From: Pogonophryne albipinna
Lineage: Eukaryota > Chordata > Actinopteri > Perciformes > Artedidraconidae
DNA length: 64,000 nt
NCBI GenBank assembly: GCA_028583405.1
Contig: CM053256.1
Coordinates: forward strand, 9,303,210-9,367,209
Reading direction: 5' to 3'
Both the position numbers and the translations under genes were made by a program. The notes beneath the pieces are model-generated. The model was not told the DNA's origin and made no database searches. It was given only the letters and a program-made list of their open reading frames with translations. Below, piece by piece: positions 21,836 through 35,468 of the stretch; the first letter of the stretch is position 1, and every line of letters starts with the position of its first letter.

Positions 21836-23584
21836 GTTTAAAGATTTATATTGCGGATATTATCAGTACATCTGATTCAAATTAACATGTGTATTAAAGG
21901 ATGTCAGTGGATTATCCCTAAATTAGTAGATTTAGGGAACGTTTACAGATAACAGATCAAGCTAGGATACCGAAGCAAGTTAGCAACACACGTTGAACTG
22001 CCTTTTAATTGTAAATTCCGTTCTCTTAATGTCATTTCGTCCAACATTGTTGAATTAGAGAAGAGGGGCTTCTAAACGGGATTGTATGCGGGGGTGGAGG
22101 GAGTTAAATATTAGATTATTACCTGTCTGTATAATGTTGCAGCTCAGCTGATTTTGGATTGATGGCAAAGGGAGAGGGACTTAAGTGAGAGTGAAAACAC
22201 AAGGCAATTTTAATACTACTGTTTTATATAAGTAAGCATACTAAACATGTATTCTATCACTGTATTATATAAGTAATCTTGTTAGTAACCTACTGTATGG
22301 CAGGTGGAGGGGCAGTGATGTTACAGGTGGAGGAGCAAGACTGCAAGACTACAAACTCACAAGACAGGGAAATCGAAGTTTGTTCTCCAGAGAAGAGGTT
22401 GATTTCACTTCAATTTTTTCATATTTTCTAAAGATGTGGAAATGGCACAAAAAAAAACTTGAGAGCTGTAACCAAGACAACTGTAACAACATGAGTAGAG
22501 AGCCACCAAGGTTTTTCAAGTCCCTCTCTTACTCCATTTTGCCAACCCAAACTTCCAGGTACATGACGGGACACCTTGCTTGTTTTTGTTGTTTGCGCTC
22601 CTCTGGCTGGGTGCTGGCAGGTGGAGGGCAGTGATCCCTTCCCTTCTTCCCTCAATCTTTGAGACTAATGTAAGTAGAAGACATGGCAGTGTAAATGTTC
22701 GAACATTTAAAATATTATACCACTTAAAAATAAGAAATATTACTTTTGTTACTAAGAGTTCATACTTATTATACCTGTGTCACCTTTCACACTATCGCTG
22801 TGATCATGAGCTATGGGCTTTGTAGTGGTGCAGGGGCCCTTCTCTTTTTGACAACAGGGCGATGCACGAAGATGGTGGGTATAGCCTCTGCTCTCAGCCT
22901 AGTCTTGCCCTTTTTTGTCTTGACAAACTGGTCTGCATCAAAATGTGCCTGCGGAGTGACTTGAGGTTACTTCACACACAGAACAACTCAGTTTTGTTTG
23001 CCCACATACATATTCCATAGTGGTTGAATACACAGTATTAGGAAACACTTTATACTTACTGGACATGTTGTATATAAAATATGACCAAGAATGTGAGACA
23101 ACTTTATAGAAATTCATATCACATCTGTTACTGATGCCATTTGTCATACTTTGTTAAACTCACAAATAATAAAGTTCCATAACTTCAGTTGGGAACAGAG
23201 ACCACACCTTCTCTCCCCAAGGCAATTTCCCATCCAATAGGTGTGCTATATAGGTGTGTATAACCCTTTCTCCTGTCGGTTACTCCCTCTTTCAGCACAA
23301 GAACCAGAGGGGGATTCAATGGAGCCTGAATACCTGCACTGAGACCCTCACCCTGCACCCTGAGTCTCAACTCAGTGTTTTTCAAGCCTTTCCCTGTTTT
23401 TTTGTATTAAACAAAACATTAAGCTTTCCCAATGGTGTAGAGGGATTTGTATTCCTTAATAATATTCATAAACTTAACCATGTTGTAGTTTGAGAAAGGC
23501 TAAACCATATCAAAGAATACATTTATTAACTACATTATCTAATTTAGCTGTAGCTTTTATAAACAACAAAAAATACGTATTGTT

Positions 23585-23645
23585 CAGTCGTTGAACCAGG
23601 GACCCTGCGGTCGTGAGTCAACTGCTTTCCAGCTGAGCCACAGCA
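23585..23645 (-). repeat. tRNA-like fragment, U2
   Basis: On the minus strand TGGCTCAGCTGG fits an RNA polymerase III A box, and CCTGGTTCAACG approximates a B box. The stems do not pair as a working tRNA. It is probably the head of an old tRNA-derived SINE or a tRNA pseudogene. Copies lie in U3 and U5. Confidence 0.4.
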
Positions 23646-24094
23646 CACACACTAAATCTCACTGAAAACACTGCAACATATTATTCCTGTATTTATTCAT
23701 TTATTTGTTCATGTTTTTATTCCTACATTTATTTATGCTTGTATCCATTTATACTTATGACATGTTCCCACCTCTATATAAGTGAGGGTCTGAGCTCTCT
23801 TGATTCCATCGTGTCACCGAGCCCGGGTACAGGAGGGGTAATATGATTCTTAGTATACATCCATGGGTATTATGAGCGTTGTGGTTCAACCGATCTGAAT
23901 CGCTTCCTGAAGCAGTCACGTGGTATCGACAGACAGCGAGGCTTAGTTTGTCATCGATGACGTCACTGGCCCAAAACGATACAAGCCTCGATACATGCTT
24001 CACAAAAAGCTTCGGGGATTACTCGACACACGCGCCGAAGCCTCGGCGCAATACGTAACATCACTAGCCATACCTATATAAAACATGTCTGTGA

Positions 24095-24860
24095 TATTAT
24101 CAGTACATCTGATTCAAATTAACATGTGTATTAAAGGATGTCAGTGGATTATCCCTAAATTAGTAGATTTAGGGAACGTTTACAGATAACAGATCAAGCT
24201 AGGATACCGAATCAAGTTAGCAACACACGTTGAACTGCCTTTTAATTGTAAATTCCGTTCTCTTAATGTCATTTCGTCCAACATTGTTGAATTAGAGAAG
24301 AGGGGCTTCTAAACGGGATTGTATGCGGGGGTGGAGGGAGTTAAATATTAGATTATTACCTGTCTGTATAATGTTGCAGCTCAGCTGATTTTGGATTGAT
24401 GGCAAAGGGAGAGGGACTTAAGTGAGAGTGAAAACACAAGGCAATTGTAATACTACTGTTTTATATAAGTAAGCATACTAAACATGTATTCTATCACTGT
24501 ATTATATAAGTAATCTTGTTAGTAACCTACTGTATGGCAGGTGGAGGGGCAGTGATGTTACAGGTGGAGGAGCAAGACTGCAAGACTACAAACTCACAAG
24601 ACAGGGAAATCGAAGTTTGTTCTCCAGAGAAGAGGTTGATTTCACTTCAATTTTTTCATATTTTCTAAAGATGTGGAAATGGCACAAAAAAAAACTTGAG
24701 AGCTGTAACCAAGACAACTGTAACAACATGAGTAGAGAGCCACCAAGGTTTTTCATACTTATTATACCTGTGTCACCTTTCACACTATCGCTGTGATCAT
24801 GAGCTATGGGCTTTGTAGTGGTGCAGGGGCCCCCTCCCATTAGCACAACAACAAGGTGCA
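24095..24860. repeat. internal partial duplicate of U downstream DNA (U2)
   Basis: Begins at GATATTATCAGTACATC, joined abruptly to the ...AAACATGTCTGTGA end of the preceding repeat. It copies 21856-22520, then jumps to the equivalent of about 22768-22850. The same compound structure is in U3, so it arose before U2 and U3 separated. Confidence 0.75.
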
Positions 24861-25006
24861 ATAACATTACCACTGCTGTTCCCTCCCCAAACACAAGTAT
24901 CTAAATAAAAAATCTAAATCTATCAGGCTGACCCCCCGTCCCCCAACCCACACAGAAAATCCACTCTAGTATGATAATAAAACACCAAGAGGCTTAACCG
25001 ACTCAC

Positions 25007-27624
25007 CTGGAGGTCATAGGCGGTGAAGAGCTGAACTTTAGACACTTCGCCTTTGCGTGCCGCCTTCTTCCTGAACAAGCTCAACAGCATGCCGATCCAA
25101 CTCCGCGTAAAAGTGGTTCTTCAGGTTGAGGTTCGTTATCCTGTGAAACTCTGCACAAATATAAAATGACTATTTAATTCAGAGTACAATGTATATGTGG
25201 ACTGAAGGCAGCAGAGATAAACAGAAACATGACATGCAAAATCTGAGTAAACATGCCAAGTTATCAGTGACAAAGGCACACAAAAATTATTATATAGTTA
25301 TAATATCTAAAATATTTTCACCTGTGACTCCATTGTCAAGGCAGGCCAGCGTTCCAGGATCTCTCCAACAGGTAGCTCATCATTGATGATCTCATTGCGC
25401 CGCAGGGCAAAGATAGTCTGCATTAACTTTGCAATCAAGGGATGGTTTTTATCTCTCATCTTAACACACACTAGCACCCCCCCCCCCCAAACGCAGCGCA
25501 CCTACAGTGTAAGCCACCACAGTTTCGCTGTTGCGAGGCTCCACTAGCACCACAGGCTCCCCCCTCCCCCCCCAAGCGCGTTACAGTTTCTCCACTGCTT
25601 ACCAGGTTGAAGAAGACCTTTATCTGCCAGTTGCTTCAGTTTCAGCCTAAAGACAAAAAACATTGAAGGTTAGCTGGGTTGCTAAGTTTTCACAAAATGA
25701 TCAGAGAAACACTATTTTCGAGCATAAAATGGCGGCAGGCGGCGCGCTTTCTTCTTTTGTTACCGCATGGATGTCTGGGCATGTTTTATTAACTTAGAGG
25801 CATAGAGGATTTACGTTAATTGTATCCACTAACGTTGTGCCACAACCGTGCGTTCTGCATCAGGGGATATGCAGGAATCCTGAAGTCAAATTTAATACCT
25901 TTTAAGACCTTTTTAAGACCCTTTCCATACATTTTAAGACCTCATTGCTACTTCGAGTTCTAACCGGTTACATTGGCGACACACTTTACCTCACATTTAC
26001 TATATTGATTGTAAGATAGCACAACTAAACAGAGTGCAGACAGACTACTGAAGCCTCCTCTCCACATGAACTTCAACTCTCTGTGAAGGTCAGGTTTAAT
26101 GCAGTATGCTGCTTTGTTGCTTCTGTACTCTGTGCTCTTTCATTCCAGCAAAACTCCTCAGAAATCATTAGAAACCAGTATTTGACCAATAAACAAAACT
26201 ATTGACAAAACTTTGAACTATGAAATATATTAAACTTTGGTGAGCTTCAGCGGGGTAATGCCATATAGGAGCTCCCTCACAAATACCCAGGGGTTAAATT
26301 GGGCTGGGGCTGTCCGGGACTAAGCCCGGCACATAGGACGATGCTCTGACATCATCACCCTCACACATTTGTCATATGTTTACAAAAAACGATATATATG
26401 TTAAGACTTTTCTCGTTCTTAATATAGACTATATTTAGGGTCGATATGGGTTGACCTTACTTTAAAATAGCAGATCTCTGTGACCGGATATAGTTTGGCT
26501 TAGACCCCGGCCCCACGAGGACGCATACAGTAAAACGCTTATGCAAACGCAAAAAAGTCTTCCGTTCACACGCATTCGATTCATGTCACACGCATTCGAT
26601 TCATTAACGTGTCCATTCCATAGGTCCGTTCACACTAGAGTCTAGACCGCTGGAAATGCTGTAGTACATATGCCAGGCCTGTAAGTGGCGCTGCTGCCGC
26701 CACAAAATACACCAAAAGCAGCGAAGAAGACCCCGGAGCATGGTTGCCCTTCTGTTTATTCTCCGCGGTGGACGGCGTGTTCTCCTGCTGGATATCTCTC
26801 AGGTAGTCCACCAGCAGATAACCCCCCCCACAGAGCGGAGCAAGGCAACGAAACAAAGAAGCAGCATTTTATGGCACGCTATGCATGGGGCCACCTTGAG
26901 GGGGTTTCCCGACATGTTGTTTCAGTAAATTAAAGTGTGTTTCATGTTGTCGTTGCTGTGGACCTTCTTAATACCTTGGAAAATGCCGTTTAATACTTTT
27001 TAATACTTTTTAATAGCCTTAATTTTCGCTAAATTGATTTATCAACTTTTAATACTTTTTAAGACCCCGTGGACACCCTGTGCATATTTTGTAAAAGCAA
27101 GCTAACTTGAAACCCATTGTAAAATGAATAGTCTAGTATTTCAAGTTGGCTTGCTTTTACAAACATGCAGAATGCATGGTTGTGGTAATTGTAGTGGATG
27201 AAATGAACTTAAATCCTCTATGCCTCTAAGTTAATAAAATATGACCATACATGCATGCAGTAACAAAAGAGAAGAAAAAAAACTCCCGCCATTTGCGATT
27301 CGAATTTTCCAGAGAACTTTTGCAACACAAACGTTCCACTTTGAGCTATAACTTAAAGCAATATAAAATACTGTCTTACAGGTTTAAATCATTTTTCAAG
27401 TGAGGCAGATATTAAATCTAGGCTAGCTAACAAGAGCTCAAATCAAACTAACACACCATGCGACACAAAGAGCATTAGATGCAGAAATGAATAACAAATC
27501 ATTTAAAGACTGTGCAAAGGCAAGACGTAACTTACCAGAGTAGCGCGGTCAAATTCTGGCAGTGAGACTCGAGGGCACGGTGGACAAAGTATACTTCTGG
27601 AAGTTTGAGTTTGAGTGATTTCAT
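25007..27624 (-). pseudogene. multi-exon gene remnant, U3
   Basis: Exons 27536..27624, 25603..25646, 25322..25543 and 25007..25148. Exon 1 is 89 rather than 83 bases because GTTTGA is repeated, adding Lys-Leu near the start. The poly-C tract of 12 bases puts exon 3 out of frame. The last exon keeps the common frameshift but has AYDLQ rather than AYALQ before the donor, closer to the family pattern. Confidence 0.52.
25729..27293. repeat. fold-back inverted repeat with inserted element, U3
   Basis: Arms as in U1; the inserted element is 25861-27080. Confidence 0.68.
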
Positions 27625-27845
27625 CCGAGAGGAGCTATAATGGCGGACTCAAATGAACGAACGCATGGGTGAGAGCAGCGCCATATAGACTGAGAGTTAT
27701 GTCATCTCCGTTCACTCCAATGGACCACTTTTTTACAGCAATGGCGGATCGTGGAGCCTCTCAATCGTTCCCCGGAAGTTAGCGCCAAGGCTAGCAGAGC
27801 TATAGAGTTGCAGCATAATAGACCGTTCGTGACGGACTTTTAAAG
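27625..27845. promoter_or_regulatory. head-to-head promoter with plus-strand exon 1, U3
   Basis: Minus start at 27624; plus ATG at 27741 and donor after 27845. Confidence 0.48.
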
Positions 27846-29604
27846 GTAAGAAGAAGTTTAAAGATTTATATTGCGGATATTATCAGTACATCTGATTCAA
27901 ATTAACATGTGTATTAAAGGATGTCAGTGGATTATCCCTAAATTAGTAGATTTAGGGAACGTTTACAGATAACAGATCAAGCTAGGATACCGAAGCAAGT
28001 TAGCAACACACGTTGAACTGCCTTTTAATTGTAAATTCCGTTCTCTTAATGTCATTTCGTCCAACATTGTTGAATTAGAGAAGAGGGGCTTCTAAACGGG
28101 ATTGTATGCGGGGGTGGAGGGAGTTAAATATTAGATTATTACCTGTCTGTATAATGTTGCAGCTCAGCTGATTTTGGATTGATGGCAAAGGGAGAGGGAC
28201 TTAAGTGAGAGTGAAAACACAAGGCAATTTTAATACTACTGTTTTATATAAGTAAGCATACTAAACATGTATTCTATCACTGTATTATATAAGTAATCTT
28301 GTTAGTAACCTACTGTATGGCAGGTGGAGGGGCAGTGATGTTACAGGTGGAGGAGCAAGACTGCAAGACTACAAACTCACAAGACAGGGAAATCGAAGTT
28401 TGTTCTCCAGAGAAGAGGTTGATTTCACTTCAATTTTTTCATATTTTCTAAAGATGTGGAAATGGCACAAAAAAAAACTTGAGAGCTGTAACCAAGACAA
28501 CTGTAACAACATGAGTAGAGAGCCACCAAGGTTTTTCAAGTCCCTCTCTTACTCCATTTTGCCAACCCAAACTTCCAGGTACATGACGGGACACCTTGCT
28601 TGTTTTTGTTGTTTGCGCTCCTCTGGCTGGGTGCTGGCAGGTGGAGGGCAGTGATCCCTTCCCTTCTTCCCTCAATCTTTGAGACTAATGTAAGTAGAAG
28701 ACATGGCAGTGTAAATGTTCGAACATTTAAAATATTATACCACTTAAAAATAAGAAATATTACTTTTGTTACTAAGAGTTCATACTTATTATACCTGTGT
28801 CACCTTTCACACTATCGCTGTGATCATGAGCTATGGGCTTTGTAGTGGTGCAGGGGCCCTTCTCTTTTTGACAACAGGGCGATGCACGAAGATGGTGGGT
28901 ATAGCCTCTGCTCTCAGCCTAGTCTTGCCCTTTTTTGTCTTGACAAACTGGTCTGCATCAAAATGTGCCTGCGGAGTGACTTGAGGTTACTTCACACACA
29001 GAACAACTCAGTTTTGTTTGCCCACATACATATTCCATAGTGGTTGAATACACAGTATTAGGAAACACTTTATACTTACTGGACATGTTGTATATAAAAT
29101 ATGACCAAGAATGTGAGACAACTTTATAGAAATTCATATCACATCTGTTACTGATGCCATTTGTCATACTTTGTTAAACTCACAAATAATAAAGTTCCAT
29201 AACTTCAGTTGGGAACAGAGACCACACCTTCTCTCCCCAAGGCAATTTCCCATCCAATAGGTGTGCTATATAGGTGTGTATAACCCTTTCTCCTGTCGGT
29301 TACTCCCTCTTTCAGCACAAGAACCAGAGGGGGATTCAATGGAGCCTGAATACCTGCACTGAGACCCTCACCCTGCACCCTGAGTCTCAACTCAGTGTTT
29401 TTCAAGCCTTTCCCTGTTTTTTTGTATTAAACAAAACATTAAGCTTTCCCAATGGTGTAGAGGGATTTGTATTCCTTAATAATATTCATAAACTTAACCA
29501 TGTTGTAGTTTGAGAAAGGCTAAACCATATCAAAGAATACATTTATTAACTACATTATCTAATTTAGCTGTAGCTTTTATAAACAACAAAAAATACGTAT
29601 TGTT

Positions 29605-29665
29605 CAGTCGTTGAACCAGGGACCCTGCGGTCGTGAGTCAACTGCTTTCCAGCTGAGCCACAGCA
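29605..29665 (-). repeat. tRNA-like fragment, U3
   Basis: Duplicate of 23585-23645. Confidence 0.4.
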
Positions 29666-30114
29666 CACACACTAAATCTCACTGAAAACACTGCAACATA
29701 TTATTCCTGTATTTATTCATTTATTTGTTCATGTTTTTATTCCTACATTTATTTATGCTTGTATCCATTTATACTTATGACATGTTCCCACCTCTATATA
29801 AGTGAGGGTCTGAGCTCTCTTGATTCCATCGTGTCACCGAGCCCGGGTACAGGAGGGGTAATATGATTCTTAGTATACATCCATGGGTATTATGAGCGTT
29901 GTGGTTCAACCGATCTGAATCGCTTCCTGAAGCAGTCACGTGGTATCGACAGACAGCGAGGCTTAGTTTGTCATCGATGACGTCACTGGCCCAAAACGAT
30001 ACAAGCCTCGATACATGCTTCACAAAAAGCTTCGGGGATTACTCGACACACGCGCCGAAGCCTCGGCGCAATACGTAACATCACTAGCCATACCTATATA
30101 AAACATGTCTGTGA

Positions 30115-30880
30115 TATTATCAGTACATCTGATTCAAATTAACATGTGTATTAAAGGATGTCAGTGGATTATCCCTAAATTAGTAGATTTAGGGAACGTT
30201 TACAGATAACAGATCAAGCTAGGATACCGAATCAAGTTAGCAACACACGTTGAACTGCCTTTTAATTGTAAATTCCGTTCTCTTAATGTCATTTCGTCCA
30301 ACATTGTTGAATTAGAGAAGAGGGGCTTCTAAACGGGATTGTATGCGGGGGTGGAGGGAGTTAAATATTAGATTATTACCTGTCTGTATAATGTTGCAGC
30401 TCAGCTGATTTTGGATTGATGGCAAAGGGAGAGGGACTTAAGTGAGAGTGAAAACACAAGGCAATTGTAATACTACTGTTTTATATAAGTAAGCATACTA
30501 AACATGTATTCTATCACTGTATTATATAAGTAATCTTGTTAGTAACCTACTGTATGGCAGGTGGAGGGGCAGTGATGTTACAGGTGGAGGAGCAAGACTG
30601 CAAGACTACAAACTCACAAGACAGGGAAATCGAAGTTTGTTCTCCAGAGAAGAGGTTGATTTCACTTCAATTTTTTCATATTTTCTAAAGATGTGGAAAT
30701 GGCACAAAAAAAAACTTGAGAGCTGTAACCAAGACAACTGTAACAACATGAGTAGAGAGCCACCAAGGTTTTTCATACTTATTATACCTGTGTCACCTTT
30801 CACACTATCGCTGTGATCATGAGCTATGGGCTTTGTAGTGGTGCAGGGGCCCCCTCCCATTAGCACAACAACAAGGTGCA
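30115..30880. repeat. internal partial duplicate of U downstream DNA (U3)
   Basis: Duplicate of 24095-24860 with the same junctions. Confidence 0.75.
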
Positions 30881-31026
30881 ATAACATTACCACTGCTGTT
30901 CCCTCCCCAAACACAAGTATCTAAATAAAAAATCTAAATCTATCAGGCTGACCCCCCGTCCCCCAACCCACACAGAAAATCCACTCTAGTATGATAATAA
31001 AACACCAAGAGGCTTAACCGACTCAC

Positions 31027-33646
31027 CTGGAGGTCATAGGCGGTGAAGAGCTGAACTTCAGACACTTCGCCTTTGCGTGCCGCCTTCTTCCTGAACAAGC
31101 TCAACAGCATGCCGATCTAACTCCGCGTAAAAGTGGTTCTTCAGGTTGAGGTTCGTTATCCTGTGAAACTCTGCACAAATATAAAATGACTATTTAATTC
31201 AGAGTACAATGTATATGTGGACTGAAGGCAGCAGAGATAAACAGAAACATGACATGCAAAATCTGAGTAAACATGCCAAGTTATCAGTGACAAAGGCACA
31301 CAAAAATTATTATATAGTTATAATATCTAAAATATTTTCACCTGTGACTCCATTGTCAAGGCAGGCCAGCGTTCCAGGATCTCTCCAACAGGTAGCTCAT
31401 CATTGATGATCTCATTGCGCCGCAGGGCAAAGATAGTCTGCATTAACTTTGCAATCAAGGGATGGTTTTTATCTCTCATCTTAACACACACTAGCACCCC
31501 CCCCCCCCCAAACGCAGCGCACCTACAGTGTAAGCCACCACAGTTTCGCTGTTGCGAGGCTCCACTAGCACCACAGGCTCCCCCCTCCCCCCCCAAGCGC
31601 GTTACAGTTTCTCCACTGCTTACCAGGTTGAAGAAGACCTTTATCTGCCAGTTGCTTCAGTTTCAGCCTAAAGACAAAAAACATTGAAGGTTAGCTGGGT
31701 TGCTAAGTTTTCACAAAATGATCAGAGAAACACTATTTTCGAGCATAAAATGGCGGCAGGCGGCGCGCTTTCTTCTTTTGTTACCGCATGGATGTCTGGG
31801 CATGTTTTATTAACTTAGAGGCATAGAGGATTTACGTTAATTGTATCCACTAACGTTGTGCCACAACCGTGCGTTCTGCATCAGGGGATATGCAGGAATC
31901 CTGAAGTCAAATTTAATACCTTTTAAGACCTTTTTAAGACCCTTTCCATACATTTTAAGACCTCATTGCTACTTCGAGTTCTAACCGGTTACATTGGCGA
32001 CACACTTTACCTCACATTTACTATATTGATTGTAAGATAGCACAACTAAACAGAGTGCAGACAGACTACTGAAGCCTCCTCTCCACATGAACTTCAACCT
32101 CTCTGTGAAGGTCAGGTTTAATGCAGTATGCTGCTTTGTTGCTTCTGTACTCTGTGCTCTTTCATTCCAGCAAAACTCCTCAGAAATCATTAGAAACCAG
32201 TATTTGACCAATAAACAAAACTATTGACAAAACTTTGAACTATGAAATATATTAAACTTTGGTGAGCTTCAGCGGGGTAATGCCATATAGGAGCTCCCTC
32301 ACAAATACCCAGGGGTTAAATTGGGCTGGGGCTGTCCGGGACTAAGCCCGGCACATAGGACGATGCTCTGACATCATCACCCTCACACATTTGTCATATG
32401 TTTACAAAAAACGATATATATGTTAAGACTTTTCTCGTTCTTAATATAGACTATATTTAGGGTCGATATGGGTTGACCTTACTTTAAAATAGCAGATCTC
32501 TGTGACCGGATATAGTTTGGCTTAGACCCCGGCCCCACGAGGACGCATACAGTAAAACGCTTATGCAAACGCAAAAAAGTCTTCCGTTCACACGCATTCG
32601 ATTCATGTCACACGCATTCGATTCATTAACGTGTCCATTCCATAGGTCCGTTCACACTAGAGTCTAGACCGCTGGAAATGCTGTAGTACATATGCCAGGC
32701 CTGTAAGTGGCGCTGCTGCCGCCACAAAATACACCAAAAGCAGCGAAGAAGACCCCGGAGCATGGTTGCCCTTCTGTTTATTCTCCGCGGTGGACGGCGT
32801 GTTCTCCTGCTGGATATCTCTCAGGTAGTCCACCAGCAGATAACCCCCCCCACAGAGCGGAGCAAGGCAACGAAACAAAGAAGCAGCATTTTATGGCACG
32901 CTATGCATGGGGCCACCTTGAGGGGGTTTCCCGACATGTTGTTTCAGTAAATTAAAGTGTGTTTCATGTTGTCGTTGCTGTGGACCTTCTTAATACCTTG
33001 GAAAATGCCGTTTAATACTTTTTAATACTTTTTAATAGCCTTAATTTTCGCTAAATTGATTTATCAACTTTTAATACTTTTTAAGACCCCGTGGACACCC
33101 TGTGCATATTTTGTAAAAGCAAGCTAACTTGAAACCCATTGTAAAATGAATAGTCTAGTATTTCAAGTTGGCTTGCTTTTACAAACATGCAGAATGCATG
33201 GTTGTGGTAATTGTAGTGGATGAAATGAACTTAAATCCTCTATGCCTCTAAGTTAATAAAATATGACCATACATGCATGCAGTAACAAAAGAGAAGAAAA
33301 AAAACTCCCGCCATTTGCGATTCGAATTTTCCAGAGAACTTTTGCAACACAAACGTTCCACTTTGAGCTATAACTTAAAGCAATATAAAATACTGTCTTA
33401 CAGGTTTAAATCATTTTTCAAGTGAGGCAGATATTAAATCTAGGCTAGCTAACAAGAGCTCAAATCAAACTAACACACCATGCGACACAAAGAGCATTAG
33501 ATGCAGAAATGAATAACAAATCATTTAAAGACTGTGCAAAGGCAAGACGTAACTTACCAGAGTAGCGCGGTCAAATTCTGGCAGTGAGACTCGAGGGCAC
33601 GGTGGACAAAGTATACTTCTGGAAGTTTGAGTTTGAGTGATTTCAT
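31027..33646 (-). pseudogene. multi-exon gene remnant, U4
   Basis: Exons 33558..33646, 31624..31667, 31342..31564 and 31027..31168. The poly-C tract has 13 bases. Exon 1 has the 6-base duplication and the last exon the common frameshift. A silent change (TTG to TTA) is private to this copy. Confidence 0.52.
31750..33316. repeat. fold-back inverted repeat with inserted element, U4
   Basis: Arms as in U1; inserted element 31882-33102. Confidence 0.68.
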
Positions 33647-33867
33647 CCGAGAGGAGCTATAATGGCGGACTCAAATGAACGAACGCATGGGTGAGAGCAG
33701 CGCCATATAGACTGAGAGTTATGTCATCTCCGTTCACTCCAATGGACCACTTTTTTACAGCAATGGCGGATCGTGGAGCCTCTCAATCGTTCCCCGGAAG
33801 TTAGCGCCAAGGCTAGCAGAGCTATAGAGTTGCAGCATAATAGACCGTTCGTGACGGACTTTTAAAG
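33647..33867. promoter_or_regulatory. head-to-head promoter with plus-strand exon 1, U4
   Basis: Minus start at 33646; plus ATG at 33763 and donor after 33867. Confidence 0.48.
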
Positions 33868-35468
33868 GTAAGAAGAAGTTTAAAGATTTATATTGCGGAT
33901 ATTATCAGTACATCTGATTCAAATTAACATGTGTATTAAAGGATGTCAGTGGATTATCCCTAAATTAGTAGATTTAGGGAACGTTTACAGATAACAGATC
34001 AAGCTAGGATACCGAAGCAAGTTAGCAACACACGTTGAACTGCCTTTTAATTGTAAATTCCGTTCTCTTAATGTCATTTCGTCCAACATTGTTGAATTAG
34101 AGAAGAGGGGCTTCTAAACGGGATTGTATGCGGGGGTGGAGGGAGTTAAATATTAGATTATTACCTGTCTGTATAATGTTGCAGCTCAGCTGATTTTGGA
34201 TTGTTGGCAAAGGGAGAGGGACTTAAGTGAGAGTGAAAACACAAGGCAATTTTAATACTACTGTTTTATATAAGTAAGCATACTAAACATGTATTCTATC
34301 ACTGTATTATATAAGTAATCTTGTTAGTAACCTACTGTATGGCAGGTGGAGGGGCAGTGATGTTACAGGTGGAGGAGCAAGACTGCAAGACTACAAACTC
34401 ACAAGACAGGGAAATCGAAGTTTGTTCTCCAGAGAAGAGGTTGATTTCACTTCAATTTTTTCATATTTTCTAAAGATGTGGAAATGGCACAAAAAAAAAC
34501 TTGAGAGCTGTAACCAAGACAACTGTAACAACATGAGTAGAGAGCCACCAAGGTTTTTCAAGTCCCTCTCTTACTCCATTTTGCCAACCCAAACTTCCAG
34601 GTACATGACGGGACACCTTGCTTGTTTTTGTTGTTTGCGCTCCTCTGGCTGGGTGCTGGCAGGTGGAGGGCAGTGATCCCTTCCCTTCTTCCCTCAATCT
34701 TTGAGACTAATGTAAGTAGAAGACATGGCAGTGTAAATGTTCGAACATTTAAAATATTATACCACTTAAAAATAAGAAATATTACTTTTGTTACTAAGAG
34801 TTCATACTTATTATACCTGTGTCACCTTTCACACTATCGCTGTGATCATGAGCTATGGGCTTTGTAGTGGTGCAGGGGCCCTTCTCTTTTTGACAACAGG
34901 GCGATGCACGAAGATGGTGGGTATAGCCTCTGCTCTCAGCCTAGTCTTGCCCTTTTTTGTCTTGACAAACTGGTCTGCATCAAAATGTGCCTGCGGAGTG
35001 ACTTGAGGTTACTTCACACACAGAACAACTCAGTTTTGTTTGCCCACATACATATTCCATAGTGGTTGAATACACAGTATTAGGAAACACTTTATACTTA
35101 CTGGACATGTTGTATATAAAATATGACCAAGAATGTGAGACAACTTTATAGAAATTCATATCACATCTGTTACTGATGCCATTTGTCATACTTTGTTAAA
35201 CTCACAAATAATAAAGTTCCATAACTTCAGTTGGGAACAGAGACCACACCTTCTCTCCCCAAGGCAATTTCCCATCCAATAGGTGTGCTATATAGGTGTG
35301 TATAACCCTTTCTCCTGTCGGTTACTCCCTCTTTCAGCACAAGAACCAGAGGGGGATTCAATGGAGCCTGAATACCTGCACTGAGACCCTCACCCTGCAC
35401 CCTGAGTCTCAACTCAGTGTTTTTCAAGCAGTATGATAATAAAACACCAAGAGGCTTAACCGACTCAC

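Larger units (their letters stand above)
18935..24947. repeat. U block copy 2
   Basis: A 6.0-kb unit with the gene remnant, fold-back repeat and head-to-head promoter. Its downstream part reaches about 24094, followed by an internal partial duplicate (24095-24860) of 21856 onwards, with a deletion at about 24757. The last 90 bases (24860-24947) match nothing else here except U3. Between 21836 and 23584 no gene is recognisable. Confidence 0.85.
24948..30967. repeat. U block copy 3
   Basis: A 6,020-bp unit directly after U2 and nearly identical to it, including the internal partial duplicate (30115-30880). It differs by single bases, by poly-C length and by a 6-base duplication in exon 1. No other gene. 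Confidence 0.87.
30968..35428. repeat. U block copy 4 (short)
   Basis: A 4.46-kb unit that stops inside the downstream part (...CAGTGTTTTTCAAGC) and joins U5 at AGTATGATAATAAAAC. It therefore lacks the tRNA-like fragment, the closing repeat and the internal partial duplicate. Confidence 0.85.

Noticed and set aside
23585..23645. Functional tRNA gene
   Set aside because: A-box and B-box-like motifs exist, but the cloverleaf stems do not pair.
24586..24894. 102-codon minus-strand frame in U2 and U3
   Set aside because: It crosses the chimeric deletion joint and exists only as a by-product of the rearrangement.
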